Origin: Streptomyces sp. NBC_00708
GTDB lineage: Bacteria > Actinomycetota > Actinomycetes > Streptomycetales > Streptomycetaceae
NCBI GenBank assembly: GCA_036226585.1
Contig: CP108997.1
Span: 5,952,001 to 6,016,000 of the forward strand
Direction: 5' to 3'
DNA: 64,000 nucleotides
Part shown: one piece after another, positions 24,557 to 33,709 of the stretch
How positions within the stretch are numbered: position 1 is the stretch's first letter
Layout of the letters: each line of letters begins with the position of its first letter
Program-made: the position numbers and the translations under genes
The notes under the pieces: model-generated
The model's database searches: none
The model's input: only the letters and a program-made list of their open reading frames with translations
Told to the model about the DNA's origin: nothing

Positions 24557-26182
24557 ATGGAAAGTCTCATCAGGAGGATCGTGGTCGTCGGAGGCACGGC
24601 GGCCGGCTGGACCGCCGCCGCCAGGCTCGCGTCCGTGTTCGGCGGCACAGTCTCCGTCACGGTGCTGGAGCCGCCCTCGCGTCCGGCCGGAGTCTCGGAG
24701 ACGGGCCAGGTCAGCGCCGTTCCCCCGGAGGTGCAGCGCGAACTCTTCGACCGGCTCGGGGTCCCCGAGGAGGAATGGATGCGGGCGTGCCGCGCGTCCT
24801 TCGCGACCGCTGTCCGCTACGTGGACTGGCGCGCCGGAACGGCCGGCACGTCCGCCGCGAAGGGGCCGGGGCGCTTTCGCGCGGATCACTTCTACCGCAC
24901 CTGCGCGCCGCTTTCCTCGTGCGAGGAATTCACCCTTCTCGAATGCTGGCAGAACCGGCGCGGCAGCGGCGAGACCATCGAGGCATTCGATTACGCCTGT
25001 TTCCGTGAACCGCCTCTGCTGGATGCGGGTAAATCGCCTCGCTGGATGGACGGACGCGCGGCGATTCCGTACGGCTGGCATATCGACACCGCGATGTTCA
25101 CGCGCTGTCTGCGGGACCTGGCGATGCGGCGGTTCGGTGTACGCGCGGTCCGCGACGCGCCGATCCGCGCCGAGCGCGATGCCGACGGCATGCTGACGCT
25201 GCTGCACACGGCGGAGTCCGGCCCGGTCCCCGGCGATCTCTTCCTGGACTGCACGGGGGACGAACGGCTGCTGATGACCGGGATGTTGGGGGAGCCGTTC
25301 GTCGAGACGGACGAGAGCCCGGGGTGCGACAGCGCCGTCACGGTCACCGTCCCGATGGACGAGGAGACGCACGCGATCGAGCCCTTCACCACGGTCACCG
25401 CCCTGCCCGACGGATGGGCGTGGAAGATGCCGCTGCTGGGCGGGTTCGGGGCCGGCCGTGTCTACGCCCGTGACCTGACCGGACCCGACGAGGCGCTGAA
25501 GGCGCTGGGTGATCTGCACGGCCCCCTCCCCAGGAACGCGACGGTCCGGCACAGCGGTTACCGCACCGGGCACCTGCGCCGCTCATGGGCCGGGAACTGC
25601 GTCGCCGTGGGCCGCGCCGCCCAGGTCCTGGAGCCCCTGGCGGACGACGGTCTCGGCGAGGTCCTGCGCCAAGTGGGCCACCTGATAAGGGACTTCCCGG
25701 CGCTCCGGGACCGGGAGGCGCCCGCAGCCCGCTACGACCGCGCGGTCCGCCGGCGCCACGAGGCGGCCCGCGACCTGGCCGCGCTGCGCTACGCCGTGGC
25801 GCCCGGACTCGACACCCCGTTCTGGACGGACCGGCGCGCGCGTCCGCTGCCCGACGCCGTACGGGAGTCCCTGGCCGCCTACCGGGCCGGCCTCTCCCCG
25901 GGGCAGGACACCCAGGAGGTCGTGTCCTACACGCTGCTGGCCTCACTGCTGACGAAACCGCCCTCGCCCCGGCCCGCCCTGGCCCACCGCCCGGCCGCCC
26001 GGCGGGAGGCGGACGCCCTGTTCCTGCGGGTCGCGCGCCAGCAGCAGATCCTGCTGGAGACGCTGCCCACGGCCCAGGAGTATCTGCGCCGCCTCCACAA
26101 CCGCCCGCCGTCCGTCGCGGCGGACCCGTGTGCCGCTGCGGGGCGGCACACGGACCCGTCGCTGCCGCCGGTTACGGCGTGA
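24557..26182 (+). CDS. Flavin-dependent tryptophan-halogenase-like protein lacking catalytic Lys and Glu
   Basis: This 541-aa protein aligns end to end with PrnA/RebH-type halogenases. It has the FAD motif VVVGGTAAGW at 9-18, the family signature WxWxxP as WAWKMP at 287-292, LGVPEEEWMR, HFYRTC, FLDCTG, DTPFWTDRR and the C-terminal LPTAQEYLRRL. The catalytic Lys (PrnA K79, context GAFKAAIKF) is Ala83 in ASFATAVRY, and the ESTG active-site segment (PrnA E346) reads ADDG at 362-365, so Glu, Ser and Thr are all replaced. It probably binds FAD but should not generate or position hypochlorous acid in the normal way. A changed oxidase or monooxygenase activity or a scaffold role is possible. It ends in an 11-bp convergent overlap with the sialidase gene. 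Confidence 0.9.
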   Translation: MESLIRRIVVVGGTAAGWTAAARLASVFGGTVSVTVLEPPSRPAGVSETGQVSAVPPEVQRELFDRLGVPEEEWMRACRASFATAVRYVDWRAGTAGTSAAKGPGRFRADHFYRTCAPLSSCEEFTLLECWQNRRGSGETIEAFDYACFREPPLLDAGKSPRWMDGRAAIPYGWHIDTAMFTRCLRDLAMRRFGVRAVRDAPIRAERDADGMLTLLHTAESGPVPGDLFLDCTGDERLLMTGMLGEPFVETDESPGCDSAVTVTVPMDEETHAIEPFTTVTALPDGWAWKMPLLGGFGAGRVYARDLTGPDEALKALGDLHGPLPRNATVRHSGYRTGHLRRSWAGNCVAVGRAAQVLEPLADDGLGEVLRQVGHLIRDFPALRDREAPAARYDRAVRRRHEAARDLAALRYAVAPGLDTPFWTDRRARPLPDAVRESLAAYRAGLSPGQDTQEVVSYTLLASLLTKPPSPRPALAHRPAARREADALFLRVARQQQILLETLPTAQEYLRRLHNRPPSVAADPCAAAGRHTDPSLPPVTA

Positions 26183-27608
26183 CGGTCACCGTCCGGCTGC
26201 CCGCCGCGGTCTTCCCGCCCGTCCGGAAGGTCGCGGTCAGCTTCACGTCACCGGAGGCACCGGCCGGGATCGTCACCGGCACCTTGACGTTGGCGCCCTC
26301 GCCCGGACGCGTCGCGGGGAACGCCACCTGCTTCGTCGTCCAGCCGGCGGGGACCGTCAGATCGACCGTGCCCGCGTCGCGCCTGACGTCCATCCTGTTG
26401 ACGACCCGTACGGTGATCTCCGTGCTCGTCCCCGCCTTCAGCGTGGCCGGCGGCGTGATCGTGATGTCCGCACACGTGCCTCCGAGCCACTGCAGGTCGA
26501 ACGAGGAGTACGTGATGTGCTCGTAGTTCCCGCGCTCGTACAGCAGGCCGAGCCGGCCGCTCGGCAGCCGGGTCAGCGTCGAGTACGCGGCGGCGCCCGC
26601 GTCGACGACCTTCTTGATCGGCCAGGTCTTCCCGTTGTCGCAGGACATCTTGACCGTGAGGTTCTTGCGCGAGGTGGCCTCGGTGTTGCTGAACAGCAGC
26701 CACGACGACTGCGGGTTCGAGGCCGGCGCGTCGGGGGCGTAGCGCATGATCGAGCCGTTGTTCGCCGGGTCGGGCAGCTGGGTGTCCTGGACGAACGGCG
26801 TGTACGTGACCCCGCCGTCGGTCGAGTACGCGACCGTACGGTACGGCGCCGAGCGGTTGTTGAGCATGACCGTGCCGTCGTTCAGCTCGACGGTCTTGTT
26901 CTCGTCGCCGCCGGGACCGACGGGGGTGCCCATGTGCCAGGTCTCGCCGTGGTCGTCGCTGTACGCGCTGACCGCGTAGTTGGCCCCGTTGTTCCGGATG
27001 GCGTACTGCTGGATCAGCCGGCCCCTGTGGGCGCCGTTGCGCAGCTGGATGCCCTCGCCGGACGCCGCGAACATGCCGCCCCAGGCGGGGTTCTTGATCT
27101 GCTTCGTGATCCGGCGGTGGGTCCAGGTGAGCCCGTCGTCGTCGGAGTAGCTGTAGTCCGCCTGGAGGACGTCCGGGTCGCTCTCGTCGTTGCCGGTGGC
27201 CGAGCCGAAGAAGCCCTGGTTCTCACCGGCCGCGTAGAACAGGAAGATCCGGCCGGTGGTCCGGTCGACGAGCAGGCTCGGGTCCCCGTACCCCTGGGGG
27301 GCGGCGTCCTTGCGGACCACCTGCTGCGCCTGCCAGGTCGTGCCGCCGTCGGTGCTGCGCCGCAGCACGATGCCGATGTTGGACGGCAGGTCGCCCAGGG
27401 TGGGCCGGGCGTCGTACGCGGCGAGCAGGGTGCCCTTGTCCGACGTGGTCAGGGCGGGGATGCGGTAGTGGGGGGAGCCGACTCCGTCGACGGTCAGGTC
27501 CTGGGACGTGAGCGTGCCGGGGGCGGGTGACGCGGCCTGCGCGGTACCGGTCGTGGCGACCACCAGGAGGGCGGCGCCGAGCAGGGCGACAGGGACGGTT
27601 CGCTGCAT
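26172..27608 (-). CDS. Secreted exo-sialidase (GH33-like) with C-terminal beta-sandwich domain
   Basis: This 478-aa protein releases terminal sialic acids from glycans outside the cell. A signal peptide ends near ATTGTAQA (25 residues). The sialidase FRIP-type motif is YRIPAL at 48-53, with an acid/base candidate Asp66 in DARPT; Asp boxes are STDGGTTW (85-92), SDDDGLTW, SDDHGETW, STDGGVTY and SCDNGKTW. Later come the candidate Tyr in AYSTLTRLP and LLYERG. After about residue 385 an NEW3/alpha-galactosidase-associated beta domain follows (ITITPPATLKAGTSTEITVRVVNR). It is last in a minus-strand operon after the esterase and SGNH genes, 73 nt downstream. Likely regulated by the GntR protein at 30182 through the operator upstream of the operon. 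Confidence 0.93.
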   Translation of the reverse strand: MQRTVPVALLGAALLVVATTGTAQAASPAPGTLTSQDLTVDGVGSPHYRIPALTTSDKGTLLAAYDARPTLGDLPSNIGIVLRRSTDGGTTWQAQQVVRKDAAPQGYGDPSLLVDRTTGRIFLFYAAGENQGFFGSATGNDESDPDVLQADYSYSDDDGLTWTHRRITKQIKNPAWGGMFAASGEGIQLRNGAHRGRLIQQYAIRNNGANYAVSAYSDDHGETWHMGTPVGPGGDENKTVELNDGTVMLNNRSAPYRTVAYSTDGGVTYTPFVQDTQLPDPANNGSIMRYAPDAPASNPQSSWLLFSNTEATSRKNLTVKMSCDNGKTWPIKKVVDAGAAAYSTLTRLPSGRLGLLYERGNYEHITYSSFDLQWLGGTCADITITPPATLKAGTSTEITVRVVNRMDVRRDAGTVDLTVPAGWTTKQVAFPATRPGEGANVKVPVTIPAGASGDVKLTATFRTGGKTAAGSRTVTVTP

Positions 27609-27681
27609 GGACGATCTCTCTTCTCGGAAGGGGGTGCTTCTCGGAGGACGGGAGATGGCTGGGGGACCGGCGGCTGCCGGG

Positions 27682-28980
27682 CTACGGGATCCGCAGGGAG
27701 CAGACCTGGCTGTCCGGCTCGAAGATCCGCAGGTCCTTGATCATTTTCAGGGCGATGCGGTGGTGGCCCCGCTCATTGGGGTGGAGCCCGTCGCTGAGCA
27801 GGGACAGGGGGACCTGGCCGCCGTTACCGGTCAGCCAGTCGTTGTAGTGGTCGACGAAGACCGTGTTCTCCTCGGCCGCGACCTCGCCCATGACGCGCGC
27901 GTACGCCGAGAGCCCCACCCGTCCCGGCCACGTCGCCGGGTCGACCGGGTTGGGCGCCTGGAGGACCGGCACCGGCGAGCCCGGCAGGGCGCGCACCGCG
28001 CGTACGAGCGAGATGAGGTTGGCCCGGTAAGCGTCGAGGCCGAGACCGGACGTCGCGATGTCGTTGGTGCCGATCATGACCGAGACGACGTGCGGCGAGA
28101 ACGCGGTGACCCGCTGGGCGAACTGCGAGACGAGTTCCGCGCTGGTCGCGCCGCTCACCCCGGAGTCGATCACGAAGTCCCGGTTCTTGGGCTTGCCCAG
28201 CTCCCAGCGGACCCGCTCGGTCCAGTGCTCCGGGTAGCTGCGCCAGCCGTGGGTGTGCAGGGCACCGTGCGTGATGCTGTCGCCGGTGACGACCCAGGTT
28301 GCGGGGGTGCCGCTGTTGAGGATGACGGAGAGCCGGCCCAGGTCCGCGAGGTCGGGGTCCGGGCACTGCGCGACGAGTTCGCTCTCGCCGAGCACCCGGT
28401 CCCAGACCGCGGCCCGTTCGATGGTGCCGGTGCAGAACCACTCGCCGCCGGGGTGGTCGCTGTCGGTGTTACGGCCCAGCGACAGCGAGGTGAGGCCGGA
28501 GACGCTGCCGAAGAAGGGGTGCGCGGCGGTCTCGAAGACCGTACGGCCCCCGGCGTGCAGCCGGGTGCCCGAGGCGTCGACGGTCACGGCGACGGTGTGG
28601 CTCCGGCCGTCGTCATAACGTGTCCTGGTCATGACATTCACCAGGACGGCGCCCTTCTCGCGTACGGAGAACTGCAGGGCGCCGCCGCTCAGGTCGAGCG
28701 TGACGTTCGAGGAGGGGGCCGTCGGGTCCGAGGCGCTGATCAGGGTCATCGCCTGGTTGTGGCTCGTGGTGCGGAAGGTGACGACGATGGTGCCCGCGGT
28801 GAGCGGGGCGAGTGCGCCGGCCCGGTTCGACAGGTCGACGTACTCGCTGCCGTCCAGGTCCACCGGGGTGGTGTGGTCCAGGAGCGGGCCGCTGCCCGAA
28901 GCGGCGGCGAAGGCGCGCCCGCCGAGCTGGGTGCTCAGCGCTGCCGCGCCCGCGGCGAAAAGCATGGATCGTCTGCGCAC
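27682..28980 (-). CDS. Secreted SGNH/GDSL hydrolase with N-terminal LamG-like domain
   Basis: This 432-aa protein has an N-terminal twin-Arg-like signal (MRRRSMLFAAGAAALS, cleavage near AFAA). Residues 35-215 resemble a concanavalin/LamG-type beta sandwich (TIVVTFRTTS, LSLGRNTD), and 225-430 is an SGNH hydrolase with GDSITHG (Ser nucleophile), GTND and DGLHPNERGH (Asp/His). It probably removes O-acetyl or other ester groups from glycans. GTG 28980 follows GGAGGCATCTTCC. It lies 15 nt after the upstream esterase and 73 nt before the sialidase, so sialate O-acetyl esterase activity is a reasonable guess, not shown. Confidence 0.88.
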   Translation of the reverse strand: MRRRSMLFAAGAAALSTQLGGRAFAAASGSGPLLDHTTPVDLDGSEYVDLSNRAGALAPLTAGTIVVTFRTTSHNQAMTLISASDPTAPSSNVTLDLSGGALQFSVREKGAVLVNVMTRTRYDDGRSHTVAVTVDASGTRLHAGGRTVFETAAHPFFGSVSGLTSLSLGRNTDSDHPGGEWFCTGTIERAAVWDRVLGESELVAQCPDPDLADLGRLSVILNSGTPATWVVTGDSITHGALHTHGWRSYPEHWTERVRWELGKPKNRDFVIDSGVSGATSAELVSQFAQRVTAFSPHVVSVMIGTNDIATSGLGLDAYRANLISLVRAVRALPGSPVPVLQAPNPVDPATWPGRVGLSAYARVMGEVAAEENTVFVDHYNDWLTGNGGQVPLSLLSDGLHPNERGHHRIALKMIKDLRIFEPDSQVCSLRIP

Positions 28981-28995
28981 GGAAGATGCCTCCGG

Positions 28996-29997
28996 TCAGG
29001 AGTGGCCGGCCTGCCCCGATGGCAGGCCTGCGAACAGGGAGGCCACCCAGGCCAGTTGCTCCCGCTGCTGATATTCCGCCCCGCCCTCGTGCCCGTTGAA
29101 CGGATAGACCCGTACGTCCTTGGGCCCGGCGTATCCGTTGTAGGCGGTGAAGCAGGTGGAGGGCGGGCAGATGTCGTCCATCATCGCGATGGAGAACAGC
29201 GCGGGGGCCGTCGCCCGGGTGGCGTGCAGTGCGGCGTCGACGTACGCGAGGGTGGCGAACACCGACTCGGTGCGGTCGCGGTGCAGCGCGAGATAGCCGG
29301 CGATCTCGGTGTACGGCGGCCGGCCCGCGATCTCGGCCCCCCGGCGCACATGGCACAGGAACGGCACGTCCGGCATGACCCCGGCGAGCCCCGGCACGAG
29401 TCCGGCGACCGCCAGGGCGATGCCGCCGCCCTGGCTGACCCCGGTCACCACGATGCGGTCCGGGTCGATCTCCGGGTGCTCGCGCACCGCGTCCACACAG
29501 CGCACCGCGTCGGTGAAAAGCCGCCGGTAGTAGGAGGTTTCGGGGCTCTCGATGCCCCGGGTCAGGAAGCCGGGCACCACGCCCGACGCGCCGCCGTCCG
29601 GATCGGCGGTGGCGCCGCCGGCCGCCGACCAGCCCTGGCCGCGGGTGTCCATCAGCAGGTGGGCGTAACCGGCCGAGGCCCACAGCAGGTTCTCGTGGGC
29701 CAGCCCCCTGCCGCGTCCGTAGCCCAGGAACTCCACCACGCAGCCGAGGGGGCCGGCCGCCCCGGCGGGCATCCGCAGCCAGCCGCGCACCGGCTGTCCG
29801 GCGAACCCGGGGACGGTCACGTCGTAGGTGCGGACCTGGGTGAGCCCGGTCTCCACCTCGGCGAACACCGGCTTGCCGGATGCGGTGGAGCGAGCCTCGT
29901 CCAGGGTCCGCGACCAGAAGGCGTCGAAGTCCGCGGGAACGGGCAGCGGCGGCAGGTACACGCGGCACTCGTCGAGCGAGAGGTCCGTCAACGGCAT
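28996..29997 (-). CDS. Acetyl xylan esterase / cephalosporin-C deacetylase family (CE7-like) esterase
   Basis: This 333-aa alpha/beta hydrolase has the CE7 pattern: DTRGQGWS near residue 125, nucleophile elbow GVSQGGG near 185, MDDICPP (Asp) and GHEGG (His). No signal peptide is visible, so it acts in the cytoplasm, probably deacetylating imported sugars. Start ATG 29997 follows AGGAGGGCACC; longer starts would run across the operator at 30050-30076. It is first of the esterase-SGNH-sialidase operon. In this context deacetylation of O-acetyl sialic acid is plausible. Confidence 0.88.
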   Translation of the reverse strand: MPLTDLSLDECRVYLPPLPVPADFDAFWSRTLDEARSTASGKPVFAEVETGLTQVRTYDVTVPGFAGQPVRGWLRMPAGAAGPLGCVVEFLGYGRGRGLAHENLLWASAGYAHLLMDTRGQGWSAAGGATADPDGGASGVVPGFLTRGIESPETSYYRRLFTDAVRCVDAVREHPEIDPDRIVVTGVSQGGGIALAVAGLVPGLAGVMPDVPFLCHVRRGAEIAGRPPYTEIAGYLALHRDRTESVFATLAYVDAALHATRATAPALFSIAMMDDICPPSTCFTAYNGYAGPKDVRVYPFNGHEGGAEYQQREQLAWVASLFAGLPSGQAGHS

Positions 29998-30049
29998 GGA
30001 GGTGCCCTCCTGGGGCGCGGCGGGGGAGATGCCGGGAAGCGTGGGCATC

Positions 30050-30076
30050 GACATCAGATGCATGACGTCAGATGTC
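30050..30076 (-). promoter_or_regulatory. Candidate GntR operator upstream of the esterase-sialidase operon
   Basis: GACGTCAGATGTC at 30064-30076 is an exact match, in opposite orientation, to 30969-30981 in the divergent GntR/importer control region. A flanking GACATC at 30050-30055 gives an inverted repeat with GATGTC. It lies 53 nt upstream of the esterase start. Confidence 0.65.
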
Positions 30077-30181
30077 CTGTCGGCACACGGACCCTAGGCA
30101 CCGCCCGAGGCGGCCGTCAAGGGTTGCCCCAGGGTCCGTCCGCAGGCCCGCCCCGGCCCGGGGGCCGCCGGGCGGCGCCGC

Positions 30182-30901
30182 TCAGCCCCGGGCGCGGGCC
30201 TCGGCGATCCGGCGGCGCACGGGCGCGTAGTGCTCGCCGAGCGCCTTCAGGAAACCGGCGATGTCACCGGCCCGCGCGGCGTTCACGATGTTCTGGTGGG
30301 CGGTGATCGTCTCCGTCTCGTCGGCCTGTGTGAAGCCGTCCAGGTGCGGCGCGACGATCGTGTACACGTCCCAGAAGGCCATCGAGAGCTGGCCGATCAG
30401 CTCGTTGCCCAGCGGGGCCACGAGCAGGGCGTGGAAGGCGCGGTCCGCGTCGACGAAGCCGTGCCCCTCCTGGGCGCCCGTCTCGCGCATGGTGGCCACC
30501 AGGCCGTCCAGCGCGTCCAGTTGCTCCGTACTGAGCTGCGAGACGATCCGGTCGGCCATCCCGCGCTCGAAGAGCTCGCGCACGTCGACCAGGTCGGCCA
30601 TGACCTGGAAGTCGTCGTCGGGGGAGAGCAGGCCCCGGAAGGTCAGGCTCTCCACGAGCGCGGACAGGCTCAGCCGGCCGACGTAGGTGCCGTGTCCGTG
30701 GCGGACCTCGACGATGTCCAGCGCGTTGAGGATCTTGACGGCCTCGCGGACGCTGGAGCGGCTGGCGCCGAGCGCCTCGCACAGGGCGGGCTCGGTGGGC
30801 AGCGGGTCCCCGGGGCGGAGCCGTTCTTCGAGGATGTACCGCTTGATGCCGTCGACGACTTCCTGCCGGAGCAGCTGCCGGCCGGGTTTCGTTCCGGACA
30901 T
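30182..30901 (-). CDS. GntR-family (FadR subfamily) transcriptional regulator
   Basis: This 239-aa protein has an N-terminal winged helix (LLRQEVVDGIKRYILEERLRPGD, LPTEPALCEALGASRSSVREAVKIL, HGHGTYVG) and a C-terminal all-helical FCD domain with the metal-binding pattern D-x3-R (DVRELFER), H (DRAFHALLV) and late H residues (TAHQNIV). ATG 30901 is preferred over a further upstream start because GGGGAG precedes it by about 9 nt. It is divergent from the substrate-binding protein gene. It probably represses both flanking operons until the sugar ligand binds. Confidence 0.9.
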   Translation of the reverse strand: MSGTKPGRQLLRQEVVDGIKRYILEERLRPGDPLPTEPALCEALGASRSSVREAVKILNALDIVEVRHGHGTYVGRLSLSALVESLTFRGLLSPDDDFQVMADLVDVRELFERGMADRIVSQLSTEQLDALDGLVATMRETGAQEGHGFVDADRAFHALLVAPLGNELIGQLSMAFWDVYTIVAPHLDGFTQADETETITAHQNIVNAARAGDIAGFLKALGEHYAPVRRRIAEARARG

Positions 30902-30933
30902 ATGTGAACTCCCCACCTCTTGACCCCTCTCGA

Positions 30934-30983
30934 TTGTCAAGCTACGTTCCCACGCTATCAAGGCATCAGACATCTGACGTCTG
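30934..30983 (+). promoter_or_regulatory. Promoter and GntR operator of the ABC importer operon
   Basis: A possible promoter TTGTCA (30934-30939), 16-bp spacer, TATCAA (30956-30961) is followed at once by TCAGAC-N7-GTCTGA (30967-30985), which contains GACATCTGACGTC (30969-30981). The same 13-mer, inverted, lies before the sialidase operon. Placement over the likely transcription start fits repression. Confidence 0.6.
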
Positions 30984-31070
30984 ACGCTTCAGGTGCCGCG
31001 GTCCCCCGTGAACCTGCGCCAGCCCCCCTTTCCCGTCCACGACGCCCCACCTCAAGTCCCTGGAGGACCC

Positions 31071-32666
31071 GTGCCCGAGCTGAGAGCAGCCGGTGTCGAG
31101 CGCCGCACCTTCCTGCGTTACACCAGTGCCGTCGGTGCCGCGGCCGCCATCACGGCCGGCCTGTCCGCGTGCGGCGGTCCGTCCTCGACCGCCAACGGCT
31201 CGACGGACAAGGGCAGCGGCAGCGACCTCATCGAGGCCGGCCTGTCCTACCCGCTGTCGACCGGCTTCGACCCGATGATCACCTCGGGCGCGACCCCCTA
31301 CGCCGCCAATATGCACATCTTCGAGGGCCTGGTGGATCTCGATCCGGCAACGCTCGTGGCACGGCCCGCTCTCGCCACCGGGATGCCGGAGAAGATCAAC
31401 GCCACCACCTACCGCGCCACGCTCCGCAAGGGCGCGACCTTCCACGACGGATCGGCCGTCACCGCCGACGACGTGGTCTTCAGCTTCGAACGCATCCTGG
31501 ACCCGAAGAACGCCTCCCTGATGGCACAGTTCGTGCCCTTCATCGACACCGTCAAGGCCGTCGACGCGGGCACGGTCGAGTTCAAGCTGAAGTACCCCTT
31601 CGCGCTGTTCCCGTCCCGCATCGCCGTCGCCCGGATCGTGCCGAAGAAGATCGTCGAGCCCGACCCCAAGGCCTTCGACGCCAAGCCCGTCGGCTCGGGC
31701 CCGTACAAGTTCGTCTCCGCCACCCGCGAGGACAAGATCGTCTTCGAGGCGTACGGCCAGTACAACGGCGCCCACCCCGCCAAGGCGAAGAAGATGGTCT
31801 GGCGCCTGATGTCCGACCAGTCGGCCCGCGTCAGCGCCATGGAGTCGGGCCGCGTCCAGGCCATCGAGGACGTCCCCTACATCGACGTCAAGCGCCTCTC
31901 GGGCTCCGCCAGGACCGAGTCCGTGCAGTCCTTCGGCCTGCTCTTCCTGATGTTCAACACCGCCGACAAGCGGTTCGCCGACAAGCGGGTGCGCCAGGCC
32001 CTGCACTACGCCCTGGACACCGACAAGATCATCTCCACCGCCATGGTCGGCAACGCCTCGGCCGCCACCGGCTACGTGCCCGCCACGCACCCCGACTACC
32101 ACAAGGCCGCCACCGTCTACACGCACGACGTGGCCAAGGCGAAGAAGCTCCTCGACGAGGCCGGCGTCAAGGGCCTCTCCTTCACCGTCCTGACCACCGA
32201 CACCGGCTGGGTCAAGGACATCGCCCCGCTGCTCAAGGAGAGCTGGGAGGCCGCGGGCGTCAAGGTCACGCTCAACATCGCCCAGTCCCCGGCCCAGTAC
32301 GCCAAGATCGACAAGGGCGACTTCGAGGTCCTCGTCGCTCCCGGCGACCCCTCGGTCTTCGGCAACGACGCCGACCTGCTGCTGCGCTGGTTCTACTACG
32401 GCTTCTGGCCCGAGAGCCGTTACGGCTGGGGCAGGTCCGCCGCGTACAAGAAGGTGAAGCAGACCCTCGACAAGGCCGCCCAGGCCGCCGACGAGGCCAA
32501 GCGCAAGGAGCTGTGGGGCCAGGTCACCGACCTCGTCGCCGACGAGGCCGCCCTCTACCCGATCCTGCACCGCAAGCTTCCCACCGCCTGGAACGAGAAG
32601 GCGCTCCCCGGCTTCAAGCCGCTGCCCACCACGGGCCTGTCCTTCCTGGACGTCAGCCGCGGCTGA
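31071..32666 (+). CDS. ABC transporter substrate-binding lipoprotein (SBP family 5)
   Basis: This 531-aa extracellular solute-binding protein belongs to the oligopeptide/nickel family that also includes some sialic-acid and sugar binders. The N-terminus shows a twin-Arg motif (RRTFLRY) and a lipobox L-S-A-C at about residue 37, so it is probably Tat-exported and lipid-anchored. Family motifs include [27 protein letters not shown] and a later [18 protein letters not shown] 31071 follows TGGAGGACCC. It heads the importer operon 31071-37616. Confidence 0.93.
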   Translation: MPELRAAGVERRTFLRYTSAVGAAAAITAGLSACGGPSSTANGSTDKGSGSDLIEAGLSYPLSTGFDPMITSGATPYAANMHIFEGLVDLDPATLVARPALATGMPEKINATTYRATLRKGATFHDGSAVTADDVVFSFERILDPKNASLMAQFVPFIDTVKAVDAGTVEFKLKYPFALFPSRIAVARIVPKKIVEPDPKAFDAKPVGSGPYKFVSATREDKIVFEAYGQYNGAHPAKAKKMVWRLMSDQSARVSAMESGRVQAIEDVPYIDVKRLSGSARTESVQSFGLLFLMFNTADKRFADKRVRQALHYALDTDKIISTAMVGNASAATGYVPATHPDYHKAATVYTHDVAKAKKLLDEAGVKGLSFTVLTTDTGWVKDIAPLLKESWEAAGVKVTLNIAQSPAQYAKIDKGDFEVLVAPGDPSVFGNDADLLLRWFYYGFWPESRYGWGRSAAYKKVKQTLDKAAQAADEAKRKELWGQVTDLVADEAALYPILHRKLPTAWNEKALPGFKPLPTTGLSFLDVSRG

Positions 32667-32757
32667 GGCCGCCGGCCCCGCCCGAAAACCCCGGTCCGGG
32701 ACACATGCACCCCCTCGGTGTCCCGGACCGGACCGCCCAACCGCAAGGAACCCGACG

Positions 32758-33708
32758 ATGGTTGCTTTTCTCCGGCTCGCGCTGCGCCGCGTCGCGATGA
32801 TGCCGGTGATGATCCTCGGCATCGCGCTGCTCGTCTTCGTGGTGCTGCAGTTCTCGCCGGCCGACCCGGCCTTCAACGCGCTCGGGGAGAGCGCCACCCC
32901 CGAGGCCCGTGCGGCCTTCGCCGACGCCAACGGCCTCAACGACCCGTTGCCCGTACGCTACTTCCACTTCCTGGGCCAACTGCTCCACCTCGACCTCGGC
33001 ATGACGGTCCCGCCCAGCCAGCCCGTCGCGGACCGCATCACCGCCGCGTTCCCGCTCACCCTCCAGCTGACGGTCCTCGGCCTGATCATCGCGATCGTCC
33101 TCGCGGTCGTGGCCGGGGTCCTCGGCGCGATGTACCGCGACCGCTGGCCCGACCAGCTCTTCCGGGTGCTCTCCATGGCCGGGGTCGCCATCCCCTCCTT
33201 CTGGCTCGGCGTCCTGCTCATCCAGCAGTTCGCGCTCAACTCCCCGGTCTTCCCGACCGGCGGCTACACCAACCCCGCCGACTCCTTCGGCGGCTGGCTG
33301 CGCAGCATGGCCCTGCCCGCTCTCTCGCTCGCCGTACCCGTCGCCGCGTCCCTCGCCCGGCTTGTACGGACCTCGATGGTCGCCGAACTCGACCGCGACT
33401 ACGTCCGCACGGCACGCGGCAACGGCCTGCCCGTCCTCCTGGTGATCCGCTCGGTGCTGCGCAACGCGCTCGTCACCCCGCTCACCGTGCTCGGCGTCAA
33501 GGTCGGCTACCTGCTCAGCGGCGCCGTCGTCATCGAAGCGATCTTCGACCTGCCCGGCATGGGCAAGCTCATCCTCGAAGGTGTCACGGGCGGCGACGTC
33601 GCCCTGGTCCAGGGCACCGTACTGACCATCGCCATCGCGTTCCTGGTGGTCAACGTCATCGTCGACCTGCTCTACCTGCTGGTCAACCCGCGCATCAGGA
33701 CGGTCTGA
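32758..33708 (+). CDS. ABC transporter permease (DppB/OppB type)
   Basis: This 316-aa membrane protein has six helices and the BPD permease motif near residue 220 (RTARGNGLPVLLVIRSVLRNAL). The N-terminus LALRRVAMMPVMILGIALLVFVVLQFSPADP is typical of DppB. ATG 32758 follows CAAGGAACCCGACG. It pairs with the permease half of the next protein; the stop is one base ahead of the next start. Confidence 0.93.
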   Translation: MVAFLRLALRRVAMMPVMILGIALLVFVVLQFSPADPAFNALGESATPEARAAFADANGLNDPLPVRYFHFLGQLLHLDLGMTVPPSQPVADRITAAFPLTLQLTVLGLIIAIVLAVVAGVLGAMYRDRWPDQLFRVLSMAGVAIPSFWLGVLLIQQFALNSPVFPTGGYTNPADSFGGWLRSMALPALSLAVPVAASLARLVRTSMVAELDRDYVRTARGNGLPVLLVIRSVLRNALVTPLTVLGVKVGYLLSGAVVIEAIFDLPGMGKLILEGVTGGDVALVQGTVLTIAIAFLVVNVIVDLLYLLVNPRIRTV

Positions 33709-33709
33709 C

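Noticed and set aside
24557..26182. Naming the product a functional tryptophan 7-halogenase
   Set aside because: The catalytic Lys is Ala and the Glu-Ser-Thr-Gly segment is Ala-Asp-Asp-Gly.
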